Origin: Apostichopus japonicus
Taxonomy: Eukaryota > Echinodermata > Holothuroidea > Aspidochirotida > Stichopodidae
Reading direction: 5' to 3'
DNA: 64,000 bases
NCBI RefSeq assembly: GCF_037975245.1
Contig: NC_092564.1
Location: 26,159,484 to 26,223,483 of the forward strand
The translations under genes and the position numbers were made by a program. The notes below the pieces were generated by a model that saw only the letters and a program-made list of their open reading frames with translations, was not told the DNA's origin and searched no databases. Every line of letters begins with the position of its first letter. The stretch's first letter is position 1. Positions 49,501-57,312 of the stretch are shown in pieces.

Positions 49501-50695
49501 TAATCAAGGCTGGGCGAAATGACCAGGCTGGTTGGGCGAAATGACCAGGCTGGTTGGGCGAAATGACCAGGCTGGTTGGGCGAAATGGTAAGGTTGGGCG
49601 AAATGGCAGTAAGGCGAAATGGTTGTTGGGCGAAGTGACCTGCTTCCTCCACCAACAATGAGAACAGGAGTCTGTTGTTTTCTCTGAAGTTCATTGGAGG
49701 TCGAAGGTAAGTATGACCATACCTTGCAACTGGTCCACATGAGTACAGGCACCTTGCTGATCATGTAAATTCAGCAGAGGTCAAAAGTTGAATCTTGTTT
49801 CCAGTGTTACAAACATATAAACTCACATGTAAAATGTTGCAAGGAGTGTCCCTAACTTAATTGACCTTTTGGTTTGTACAGGAAAGTGATCAATTTATAT
49901 TAGGATGTGTTGTAACTATATCAAACTAGAAGGAAAAGAAACAAAAACCTCTGTTGACCTTTATCAATTAAGAGACAAAAATACCTAATCGATTGCCAAT
50001 AGGGAAGGGAGAGGGGGCAGAGTAGGGGAGATGGGGAGGGGGGTCGTCCACCTATTGTGTTCCTACCGTGTCACTGTTTTAATTGATTTATAGTATTCAT
50101 ATATAGCACTAATCAGTCTCAAGGAGTAGAGTACTTTACTTGACAAAATGTCTCACTTTTTGTAGTTGCAATTGAGAGAACCCTTCCCCCCCCCCCCCTC
50201 CAAATGCAATGACAACAAAAGAGGTACAGAAACATACACGAAAGAAGAATATTGTTTTAAAAGTACAATAGAGTGAAATGAAAATATTTACCTACACTTG
50301 AAACTTCCTTGTGTGCTTCCTGAGGATGATTTTCCACTGTGTGAAAATTGCAGTTACATCTTAAAGCATAAAGAACACCTAAAGAATGCCCCATAACATT
50401 TTTTCACATATTCTTCTTATATCGAGAGATGGATATTTTAACCCTCTATCGTTTTCATATTTCTCCGATAGGTTGTCCTTAAGGAACACAGAGCTGATAC
50501 ACTTCTACTGTACTCTGGACCCAGTGGTGCGACCATTGATCCTACTGATCAGGAAGTGGGCAAAGTTAAACCATTTCGCAGAGAATTCTGGACCCGGCCC
50601 GAGATTGACTAATTATTCCCTGACCTGGATGGTGATCCTCTTCCTACAGACCAAGGGAATCGTCCCCACAATTGAGGAGCTCAGAGAAGCTGCAG
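36240..50695 (+). CDS. TUT1: TUT1/Star-PAP-like terminal nucleotidyltransferase (6 visible exons, C-terminus not found)
   Basis: Nuclear enzyme that adds poly(A) to selected mRNAs and U to U6 snRNA; in mammals it is bound and stimulated by PIP5K1A and PI(4,5)P2. Domain order seen: a C2H2 U1-type zinc finger (C-x2-C-x12-H-x5-H), an RRM with IFVGNL and SAYAIVEF, a VVRPRE motif shared with human TUT1 (VRPRE), a catalytic palm with GSSVNG and DLD (two Asp), an acidic insert splitting the catalytic domain as in TUT1, VQTIASARKPVIKF, the third Asp in LHCDI, then a central domain with NYSLTWMVILFLQT. Exons 2-6 join in phase; the finger-to-RRM junction in exon 2 needs one base change or another splice. 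MTPAP is the main alternative, but the zinc finger, VRPRE and acidic insert favour TUT1. No PAP-associated C-terminal exons were found by 58 kb. Confidence 0.88.
36316..38006 (+). other. TUT1-like intron 1
   Basis: 1.7 kb, containing a hAT-like transposase relic on the minus strand (about 36835-37360) and a poly-C run at about 37785. Confidence 0.6.
36835..37360 (-). mobile_element. hAT-like DNA transposon relic
   Basis: On the minus strand (about 37110-37215) the frame reads LVIPHSIAEQERLFSVVCKN followed by KT, resembling the PHSNAE-ER-FS signature of the C-terminal dimerisation region of hAT-like transposases. The segment is bounded by TGTCAAC-type ends (left at about 36833; right as the complement GTTGACA at about 37347) and holds a CCGGGAGTCTCCCGG palindrome. 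Only a transposase tail remains. Confidence 0.5.
38007..38159 (+). CDS. TUT1: TUT1-like exon 2: second half of zinc finger and RRM start (frameshift between)
   Basis: Acceptor CTTCTCAG, donor AAAAG|GTAACT. In the frame set by exon 1 it reads GQCVTDHMKGKKHRRKK (both zinc-binding His), then hits TAA at 38069. One frame over, the same exon reads RSIFVGNLRRTNSELELM and HFNKFGPTSRIIIDKEK, clear RRM sequence matching the FGPV...DKDK stretch of human TUT1, and joins exon 3 in phase 0. The finger and RRM frames differ by one base in the A/G-rich stretch 38045-38054. Confidence 0.8.
38882..38957. repeat. 76-bp near-perfect palindrome with no loop
   Basis: The arms (38882-38919 and 38920-38957) are reverse complements with a single mismatch (TT against CT near the tips). 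The centre TCCATCCATGGATGGA is itself palindromic, so there is no spacer. In RNA it would form a long, nearly perfect stem. Confidence 0.95.
39607..40199 (+). pseudogene. LINE ORF1 with PHD-like zinc finger, frameshifted
   Basis: ATG at 39607. The N-terminal part has CDICKLWFHKDCEGL and later WQCKIC, a Cys/His pattern typical of ORF1 proteins of CR1/L2-type LINEs. A frameshift near 39970-39980 (TAA at 39973) moves the continuation (VERLKDRRFLSVELQHGEV, then YIRPDLTFLQRKE) into another frame, which runs to 40199. The second part resembles the RNA-binding C-terminal domain of these ORF1 proteins. Confidence 0.75.
40192..41160 (+). pseudogene. LINE ORF2 endonuclease domain, internally damaged
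   Basis: Reads LKVFYVNARNIVNKMSLLEA, then EPDIVGISESWVNE and RGGGVILYVKN, standard for exonuclease-endonuclease-phosphatase domains of CR1-like LINEs. The frame ends at 40797 and continues one frame over with DWSTLTANSEGQALLDLFQD and GDSILDLVFS. The stretch expected to carry the catalytic GDFN motif just before DWS is absent, so a small deletion lies at about 40770-40797. Confidence 0.8.
41221..41910 (+). pseudogene. LINE ORF2 remnant: pre-RT linker fused to RT thumb/C-terminus
   Basis: One frame has a basic linker ending FYSFVRSK (41221-41440). The next frames have LEFAIQAWNPYLKGDIDYLE with VQRRFTRMI, and then VRRHFFPVRVVSEWNALPQS, which are the end of a CR1/L2-like reverse transcriptase and its C-terminal tail. 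Nothing resembling the polymerase palm (YADD-type box) lies between. The deletion joint is near 41440-41455. Confidence 0.8.
42203..42436 (+). CDS. TUT1: TUT1-like exon 3: RRM RNP1 and VRPRE motif
   Basis: Acceptor CTCTCGCAG, donor ACA|GTAAGA. 78 codons, phase 0 to 0. Encodes SAYAIVEFGEKQSAANAVEE, then GLHIVVRPREVREF. This aligns with VFAIVEMGD and HRLRVRPREQKEF of human TUT1. A charged Lys/Glu stretch follows. Confidence 0.93.
42437..43118 (+). other. TUT1-like intron 3
   Basis: Non-coding, 682 bp, with a GGGGGAGGGGTCGGGGGTGG run at about 42713-42732. Confidence 0.55.
43119..43367 (+). CDS. TUT1: TUT1-like exon 4: catalytic palm, GSS and DLD
   Basis: Acceptor TACTATAG, donor GAA|GTAAGT. 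83 codons, phase 0 to 0. Encodes LQIRYLICHLLQEVFSEFFA, then YGSSVNGCGGNGSDLDIFLS. GSS is the nucleotide-binding helical turn and the two Asp of DLD are catalytic metal ligands. EVFSEFF matches EVFTEFF of human TUT1 better than the MTPAP equivalent. Confidence 0.95.
43368..45293 (+). other. TUT1-like intron 4
   Basis: 1.9 kb, containing a full-length tRNA-derived SINE (about 44549-44941). The block at 44242-44264 matches, inverted, a segment at 54782-54803. Confidence 0.6.
44549..44941 (+). mobile_element. tRNA-derived SINE, about 390 bp
   Basis: The head has an A-box-like TGGTCAAGTGGTTAAGGCA (44561-44579) and a B box GGTTCGAGCCC (44605-44615), resembling the Ser/Leu tRNA class. A conserved body follows (CCTTGGGCAAGGCGCTTTAT, CACCCAGGTGTATAAATGGG), and the 3' end GCGCTTTATAAGAACTGTGT runs into (ATT)n at 44923-44940. 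The layout is that of tRNA-SINEs common in marine invertebrates. It is inserted in sense in intron 4. Confidence 0.9.
45294..45580 (+). CDS. TUT1: TUT1-like exon 5: acidic insert and third catalytic Asp
   Basis: Acceptor CATCCACAG, donor AACAG|GTGATT. 287 bp, phase 0 to 2. The first part is Ser/Ala then acidic (SDGSDMEEDTLDPDQAPEKE), equal in position to the large low-complexity insert of human TUT1. Then comes KVQTIASARKPVIKF (human VQTVPSARRPVVKF), and SGLHCDIILNNR, whose Asp completes the catalytic triad. Confidence 0.95.
45906..46084 (+). repeat. Left terminal inverted repeat built of 22-bp units
   Basis: About eight TTTCGCCCAA(C) blocks; four or five are near-identical units with CCAGCCTGGTCA between them. 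It mirrors 49509-49639. Confidence 0.93.
46481..46510. repeat. 30-bp hairpin GGTTCCTTGC...GCAAGGAACC
   Basis: Arms GGTTCCTTGCTTT and AAAGCAAGGAACC around a four-base loop. The right arm recurs at 49141-49150, so it may mark the ends of an inner element nested in the foldback-like element. Confidence 0.85.
46531..46580. repeat. (GT)n microsatellite
   Basis: About 24 GT dinucleotides with two GTAT interruptions, directly after the GGTTCCTTGC hairpin. Confidence 0.95.
46680..48910. repeat. Tandem, AGGTCA-rich blocks (period about 399 bp in part)
   Basis: The phrase GATAACTTGAGAAC..TTGTCCGTTAG..GTTGCTTCAATG recurs at about 46892, 47842 and 48241, the last two 399 bp apart. The copies are rich in AGGTCA and its complement TGACCT, often as direct repeats, for example AAGGTCAAAAGGTCAAAGGT near 47205 and TGACCTTTGACCT near 46969. 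Confidence 0.85.
49509..49639 (-). repeat. Right terminal inverted repeat built of 22-bp units
   Basis: Reverse complement of the left terminus: repeated GGGCGAAATGACCAGGCTGG units, then TTGTTGGGCGAAGTGAC at the outer edge. Confidence 0.93.
50472..50695 (+). CDS. TUT1: TUT1-like exon 6: central domain (NYSLTWMVILFLQT)
   Basis: Acceptor CTCCGATAG, donor GCAG|GTTTGT. 224 bp, phase 2 to 1. Encodes LSLRNTELIHFYCTLDPVVR, then LIRKWAKLNHF and LTNYSLTWMVILFLQTKG, with PTIEEL at the end. It aligns with [29 protein letters not shown] and SNYALTLLVIYFLQTRD of human TUT1. It is the last recognisable exon of the gene in this window. Confidence 0.94.
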
Positions 50696-52528
50696 GTTTG
50701 TTCATTCTTCTCTGCCGTTGTGAAAATGTATTCATGTGGTTTTATATCATGCCTCATTAAAACACTTTCTGTGTGAATTGCTGGTGTGTCCCTATAAAGG
50801 CTGGTTAGGTTTCCATACCTTCAACAGCTGTATGTTGCATCTTGACCAAACCAAGTAATAGTTAGGGAAGCCTCGCAAATCTAACCGCCATGTCCGGGCC
50901 GGTGGATTTTTCCGCGGCTATAATGAGCACAGCCACAAGCAGATAATGAGTCACACTTGAGTGCACACTCTCTCCAAACCACCCTCCTCGCTATACATTT
51001 ACATTCACGGCCGCGGTCAAGTTTGTACTAAGCCAATTTGAACACAATAGTGAGTTGAACCAAACATCATAGCTCTCTTAAAGTCAAAAGGTATTCAAAT
51101 GTTTCAAAAAGATAGTGTGTTTATACGCTGTATTTTATCCTACTGCATAGGCAAAACTTCTGTGAAAAATAAGTAAGGAAATGTGAATTTACACTGCATG
51201 AATCTAAAATGCTAACTTTCTTATTTTCCCAGTCAGCCAAGTTGAAACAAAAACTTTCGTTGCCTTTTTGCAAGGACAAGTTTCCTGAATTTTTAAGATC
51301 TAAAAAACTGAAATCACAATCTAACTTCTTGTACACGCGCACATTAGCGTGAACCAGAGCCTAACATACGGGAAGGCTGTAGCATAATCCTACTTGTGAA
51401 GAACAGGACCTAAACTACCTAGCTAGGTGAAGAAAATCCGTTGATTGTAGGGCATTTTTCGCACTCCAGCGAATCTGTACTTTTTTTTAGCCAGCTAGAT
51501 CATAGACATCCCTTTTCAATATCATGTACAGTATCACTGGATTGGGAGTGAAGAGCAATTGGTCATGTTTTGTCCGAAGGGTGGGGTGGGTGTATTACAA
51601 TTATGTTTCTGGAAAAGTTTGTCGAGTACACATGTCATTATCATACCGGGGCTGAGCTATATAGCAGCTTGAAGGTTCTCTGCTTCATGTGATAAGCAAA
51701 GACTTTGAAGTGAGGTTCATCATTGATTGATACCATTGGTAAGATGTAAAAAATAATATGTAAATGCCTGCTTAGGATATTCTGTATGATAGTGCATCAA
51801 ATTCAAGTGGGAAATGATCACACAATGCTTAAACTATAAAACTAACACTAAAAATTTCAACTTGAATGTTGGTCAAATTGCTTTGACTGACATTGGAGTA
51901 CAGTATGTTAAAGGTAGTCTGTATTGGCCGTAAATTTTGGCATGCTTAAATTGCTAGAAGTTTTCAAAAAGCACTGACCTTGAGGCCTTTACTTTCCAAA
52001 CTGTTCTCATATTCTACATGAACACACAAGATGACTGAATGTCCCAGTGAGGTAAATTGATTTAGTTCCAATATGGAAAGTACCGCCATTTACTGTTGCT
52101 CAATGGAATACTATTATGAATACAAAGCAATTTTTCTTCCTGCCGCTGGGATTGGGGTCGGGTGGGGTTGATGAGGGGGTCATGCCCAGTGTCTGTCTCA
52201 TTTTGTTTTGCCCTTTTTGTGTGTGGGGGTATGGGGGGTGTTCATTTAGAAGAGTTGGTCTTGATAACATTACTGTTTCATTATAATGGTTGTACAGATG
52301 GAGGGATGGTGGTGAGCAGAAAGAAGGGAGATTATTTAAGAACAAAATCACTTGTAGAACACCAACTGTGTATGGCCTTCTGCGATTGTTCCCAATCCGA
52401 TATGGAATGCGGGAAGTGAGGCTGTCCAAGATTGAAGACATTGGACACAACATCAAAGAATTCTTCTATTTTCTCTCCCTGTATCAGAAAATCTTTTTCA
52501 ATCCATTCCTTTTTTGACATCTTGACAG
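50696..52528. other. Non-coding region after TUT1-like exon 6
   Basis: 1.8 kb. No exon for the PAP-associated domain (a GWDCSF-type motif would be expected) could be found. An open frame on the minus strand at 52332-52520 has no recognised domain. Confidence 0.5.
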
Positions 52529-54006
52529 GAAGAGGAGTGTTTGCAACAAAGGAAATCAGGCAAGGTGATTTCTAGCTAGAATAAAGAGGAGAACTAATTT
52601 CTCCTGAGTAGGCATCCAAAATAGCTAGAACCAAGAAAGCTGGCAACACCAATGTACTTGTATGAGAATAGTGGAATTGTAGAATGGTAAGTTAAAATGT
52701 TTGCTTCCCATTTTATGGTCTGTATATGTTAAATTTTTTTATGGCTATTCACAACATGAAAGATAACAATTTAAAATATGCATATTTTTTTTTTCTATAA
52801 ATATTCACAACATCCAGGGTTCAAATTTTGACTATATCAATCACTAATTTGTGAGAAGGATGTTATTATTGCCAGGAGAAAATGAAAGGCACTAGTAATT
52901 TTTGGGGAGTAACCTAACTTACCCTAGAATTTTAGGTACACATTTCTACAAATAAAAGTATCCTTTCAGAAGATTTGTCAGATGGAGGGAGGGGGGGGGG
53001 AGGACTCAGGGTAGCATGACCAGAGGTTGATATTTAATGGAAGTGGATCGTGGAGCTAAGAATAATAAATTGGGAAGAGGGGAGGACTGGGGAGAGAGGG
53101 ATGGGTGTTTATAAGGTAGGGACAAGGGAGTGCTGGCACCATATGCCAACCACATTTTGCTTAACACTACACTCAGTCAAATGGGAGAAGCCAGCCTATT
53201 CACATGTTGAAAAAAGTAAAATTTGCATAGACTTGTGTACAACTTTGGATGTAGTGATCTGGCAGTGGATGCTAGCCTAATTTACTGAGGAAGAGGGGGT
53301 GAGCAAGGACTGGGGTGGGCAACAGAGAATTAAAGAAGTATTGATATGGAGTCATTTGATAGTTTTCCATTTTCAAGCTAATTTGAGAGACGTTTGATAT
53401 TGGTGTTTGAAATCTTTTTCATGTTGTTGTTGGTCTTAAATTTGAATTAACTTTTATACTACACAAATAATCATATATAAGCTATCAGCATAATTAAATA
53501 CATCACAGAGAATAACAGTCTAATAAACAATCATGTGTCCACTGAATAAAAACAACAAATATCAATGATAAAAAGGGGTTATATTCAATATAAATTGGAT
53601 GCAAATTCCTCCAGAATGTTACATACATTTCCCTATTATACGTGTAAAATATCCTTTTGGCTTTGACTATCTTATGTATTGGAGTGATCTGTCTATGTAG
53701 CTCTCTAAAAACAGTGTGTCAACTTTTACAGTTGTTCAGTCCTGCTCCTTTGGTTTTATAGTCATTCTGAATTGTTTTATAATCCACTTTAACTTTCAAT
53801 TTGTTGCCCTCAGTATTGATGCTACAGACACAGCCTGTGTTGCAAAGATGGTAAATGATGAGATTGGCAGGGAGGCCAATTCTGTTATGAAGAAACAGAT
53901 ACTTGAAGGAAGAGTCTGTCTCTGTTTGTTTGCCCTAACAGACATGAAACATGGTCAAGAACTCCGGTACGGCTATGGGCAAACAGATTTACCGTGGAGA
54001 AAGAAG
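52529..54006 (+). pseudogene. KMT5A-like SET-domain pseudogene (two exon remnants)
   Basis: SET domains methylate protein lysines, histone H4 K20 in KMT5A. Remnant 1 (52529-52686) begins after TCTTGACAG with GRGVFATKEIRQGDF, then a stop, LE, a stop, RGELISPE, a stop; after a frameshift YLYENSGIVE runs to donor GAATG|GTAAGT. Remnant 2 (53814-54006) joins in phase 2 as CIDATDTACVAKMVNDE, then VCLCLFALTDMKHGQELRYG and GQTDLPWRKK, ending at donor GTAAGA. The order is that of SET domains (GRGVFA, RGELI, IDAT, VND, ELRYGYG). Three in-frame stops and a frameshift in the first remnant argue that it is dead. It may sit in a TUT1-like intron or downstream of that gene. Confidence 0.7.
53814..54006 (+). 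pseudogene. SET-domain C-terminal exon (open frame)
   Basis: Acceptor TGCCCTCAG, donor AAGAAG|GTAAGA; 193 bp, fully open. Carries the IDAT motif, the VND motif (cofactor pocket; NH in many SET proteins) and ELRYGYG (the catalytic Tyr region), ending PWRKK as in KMT5A-like invertebrate SET proteins. Intact in itself, but its upstream partner is broken. Confidence 0.75.
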
Positions 54007-54786
54007 GTAAGAAAGACATTGCAAGGCATGAGTAAAAAATCACTGGTTGGTTAACGTTTAATATGTTGGTTGGTTAAAGTTTAAATGGAGAAACATCTTA
54101 AACATAAAGTCTTGGTCATGATGTTTTTTTCAGATTTTAACTTGTGAAAGTTCATATCAGTATTAAGGAAAACTGAATGGATATTGCAACTGTTTCCACA
54201 TTATGTAGGGAACAGAGTGGTATGTTGTAACTGAACTGTGTAGACTTGGCAACAAAAACATTGCTGGCACTAAACACATTTCTAATGTAAAAGATAAGTT
54301 TAAAAACCCTTTCTGCTTGAATGAGATTTGATTGAGGAAACCTTGGATGTTGTCGTAACCTCATTATTCAATTGCAACTATTTATGTGGTTTGACACATT
54401 TCATAACATTTTTTTTAATTTAACCTTTGTGTTAGTTTATACTAATATCACCTTCATGTCTTCCCTGGAGTTCAGTACTTGTCTTACAGTACTGATGCGT
54501 AGCTATGCATGTGACTATGAAGAAGACAAATATGTGCTGTGAAAGCCGAGCACAAGACTCCTTTGATGCTTGAGACTTTCAAGAACTCCTCCGCACATAC
54601 ATTACAGGTCAGTAAAAAACGAGAACTCTGTTTTCTTTCTTTCATTATTTATATATTATTACAACACTAGTGAAATTTGTATCAAATGACCTCATTGGTT
54701 ACTTGAGTCTAAACAAGGTCATTGTTTTGTTCCAACTGTGAAGTAATTTCTGTTTGTCCAAACCAGCTAGCAAGTAAGTGGTGTAA

Positions 54787-54820
54787 TCAGGGAGTTGTTA
54801 TGGAACGTAACAACTCCCTG
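54787..54820. repeat. Short hairpin CAGGGAGTTGTTA...TAACAACTCCCTG
   Basis: 13-bp perfect arms around a seven-base loop. The left part with its flank (GTAATCAGGGAGTTGTTATG) is the reverse complement of 44243-44263 in TUT1-like intron 4, so it belongs to a dispersed repeat family. Confidence 0.85.
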
Positions 54821-54848
54821 GTGTAATCACTAGAGGGATGACTTCAGC

Positions 54849-54917
54849 ATGGTACTCTCATGGGGGGTGTATGGTACTCTTATTGGGGGGTGTATGGTAC
54901 TCTCATGGGGGGGTGTA
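54849..54917 (+). repeat. 22-23-bp G-rich tandem repeat, three copies
   Basis: Units of ATGGTACTCTCATGGGGGGT with GT after it; the middle copy has TTATT in place of TCAT. Confidence 0.9.
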
Positions 54918-57059
54918 TATAAGGCATGTCAAGGTTTGTAGGCCTAGACTGAATCCACAGTCTTTGTTTTCAAGAGAAGACTGAGAATTAGGATTCAGTA
55001 TGAAGATACAAAGTTTGCAAAGTTGCTCTATTTGGTAGAAACTAATTAGCTATCCCACTGGAAATCTAAGTCAACCAAAAAAAAGTCATGAAGAAAACTG
55101 CCCAAAGCTTCAAATATTTTGCCAGTTGGAACATGAGAATTTGTGGAAATTATTAAAAATATGCACACTTTTGAACTGTCCTAGACCTACCAGGAATTTG
55201 GACCCTAAACAAAGACCCAGAGAATTATAAAATTTATAACTTGAAGCAGTGTTAATATCACCTTTCATGGGATTAATAGTAAGGTACATAACCGTGAGAA
55301 TCTGTAAGATAAAATATATACTTTACCGCAAAATTTATTTTTCTGTAGCACAAAACTTTTAGAACCATTTGTTGTGAATAATCTTTCTCTTCTCCAAACA
55401 ATAAATAAAAGATGTAACTGTAAGTAAATGATAACAAAGGAATGTATGATCTTATATTTCTCAAGTTTATTTTCCTTTAATAATGTTTAAATCAAATATT
55501 ACAAAACGATATAATGCGTTGTATGAAATATTACAAATCTTGGTCCCTGGCACCAAATGTTCCTATTTTCTCCCATCAATCCTCGTCTACACCCCCCCCC
55601 CCCCACCCCCAATCACTATTTACTCATCTAGTAACCTTTGTTATTTACATAAACAGATTAAGAGGGAAATATTCTAAATATGTTGCATGATTGGATAAAC
55701 TTGGAAGTAAATAGTTAAAAGCCCATATCTGTTATTTCTTCCTCAAAAGAAAGAACTGTTTCACACATTTTTTGTAGAAAAATAATTATTAAAAAGTTTG
55801 CTTTTGATAATAATAACATAGGATTGCAAAATAATCAATATCTGTGAAGTTAAGATTTCCCTCTACCAGAGAAAAACAGAACACTGTTTAAAATATAAAA
55901 ATGACAAAATGTACAAAAAAAACCCAAAAAAATCTTGCTATTGTTCGAGATCTTGAACGTAACATACATCGTATTTCATCTTGCTCATGTCCAGATGTTT
56001 AAAGGAGCATTTTGAGGAAAAGTTTAACATAACTTCTGCCCTGTCAAGATACTAAAATCCCATGCCAATGAAGATCGTTAATTTCACTAGACAACTTTAA
56101 CCTCAAATAATGTATTCCAAGTGGAACAATTTCAAACATGATCAATGTGATTTCTGTGCTTAAAATATGAAAAGTATCTGAGTGTTAAATATTGAAGATT
56201 AATGGATTTGTTAACCACTTTAACCACTGTCGGCTTCATTAAATTTACAATTAAATGCATAAAGCTTCTGTAATTGCTTCAAGAAAGTTGTTGTTTTTGG
56301 TTGAAAGCAATTTATTCCTTTTCTCCCATGTTGGAAGTCCTATTCATATAGGGTAAAATGAATTGGTTTGTTTACGAGGTAAACACCCCCCCCCCCCAAT
56401 ACAGAAATCATTGATACAAATATGTAGCTAACCTGTTGCATTATTGTTCAAAATTATACATGGCTTTAGAACTCATTTTTATACATTTCCTCCAGTTCTG
56501 CTTGTGTTAATTCTTGTTAAGAATGAAACTTCATGTCTTCTTATGGCATATATACATTTTTGTTTCGTGCGCAGTTTTTATCAAGTTTTTTTGAAACACA
56601 CTTAGAAGGAAGTGAAAATACAAGGAACTCTTTTTCTGATACAACAAATTTGTTACCATTGAAGAACAGAAAGTAAAACACTAAGTGCGTATTGCAGTCT
56701 AAGAGGTAAAAAATATTAACTTTGTAACACAAAGAAAAAAAAACTTATGGATGTTGGCCCATCAAATGTAATACAAACTATTCCTGTGTAAATAAAAAAA
56801 ATTATCTACAATGGCAGACAAGACAAAAGTCCTCCAAGCAATTCTGGGATACATATAAATATTGCAAAATTATGAGGAGATATCAGAAATGGAAAAGTTA
56901 TCATGTGTGACACATTGATTTTTAATTTTGGGGAGAACATGAATCGCCCATTAACCTTAAATAAATATAAAGAAAATGCATTTCTTTTCCAAATGCTGAA
57001 AAAAAATAGCCATCTTAATGAGCACTCGATCCAAAACTTTTTTGGATTTAATACAAATC

Positions 57060-57312
57060 ATTGACCTAGTTTTACGAACTCATTGTAATTAGTGACCATT
57101 TAGTGACCACATGTAATGATCCAGCAATGAGTTATGTCATAGACCCATTGAAATTAGTGACCATTTAGCAGTACGTGTAATTATCCAGCAATGAGCTATT
57201 TCGTAGACCCATTGTAAATAATGACCATTTAGCAGTATGTGTAATTGTCCAGCAATGAGCTATTTAATAGACCCCATTGTAATGAGTAAACCATTTAGCA
57301 GTATGTGTTTTC
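57060..57312 (+). repeat. 65-bp tandem repeat, about four copies
   Basis: Units of the type GACCATTTAGCAGTATGTGT, then CCAGCAATGAGCTATTT and AGACCCATTG; anchors at 57094, 57159, 57223 and 57289 give a 64-66-bp period. The copies have diverged by several percent. Confidence 0.85.

Larger units (their letters stand above)
45906..49639. mobile_element. Foldback-like element with 22-bp minisatellite inverted termini (3.7 kb)
   Basis: The left end GTCACTTCGCCCAACAACCA (45906) is the reverse complement of the right end at about 49620-49639. Each terminus continues as tandem 22-bp units TTTCGCCCAACCAGCCTGGTCA, left to about 46084 and right (inverted) from about 49509. The interior has no coding frame of note: a duplicated ~80-bp block (46277/46401), a GT microsatellite, tandem AGGTCA-rich blocks, and several-fold repeats of AAATTTCCTTAATATTCGGTT type at 49190-49500. 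A clear target-site duplication was not found. Confidence 0.75.
45581..50471 (+). other. TUT1-like intron 5
   Basis: 4.9 kb, mostly filled by the 3.7-kb foldback-like element (45906-49639). The rest has poly-C at about 50187-50198 and GA-rich sequence near 50010. Confidence 0.6.

Noticed and set aside
45895-49650. Target-site duplication around the foldback-like element (GCTTTCT left, GCTTCCT right)
   Set aside because: The two flanks do not sit at equal distance from the ends and differ by a base; not convincing without an empty site.
42203-50695. Assignment as mitochondrial poly(A) polymerase (MTPAP)
   Set aside because: The catalytic blocks match both families, but the zinc finger, the VRPRE motif after the RRM, EVFSEFF, and the acidic insert within the catalytic domain fit TUT1/Star-PAP better.
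52332-52520. Minus-strand open frame of 62 codons upstream of the SET remnant
   Set aside because: No recognised domain, and no splice or neighbour support; left unannotated.
52565-52686. Reading GTGATT at 52565 as a donor that ends a 36-bp SET micro-exon
   Set aside because: SET-like coding (DF, LE, RGELISPE, YLYENSG) continues past it, broken by stops, to a better GTAAGT donor at 52687 that joins the next exon in the right phase.
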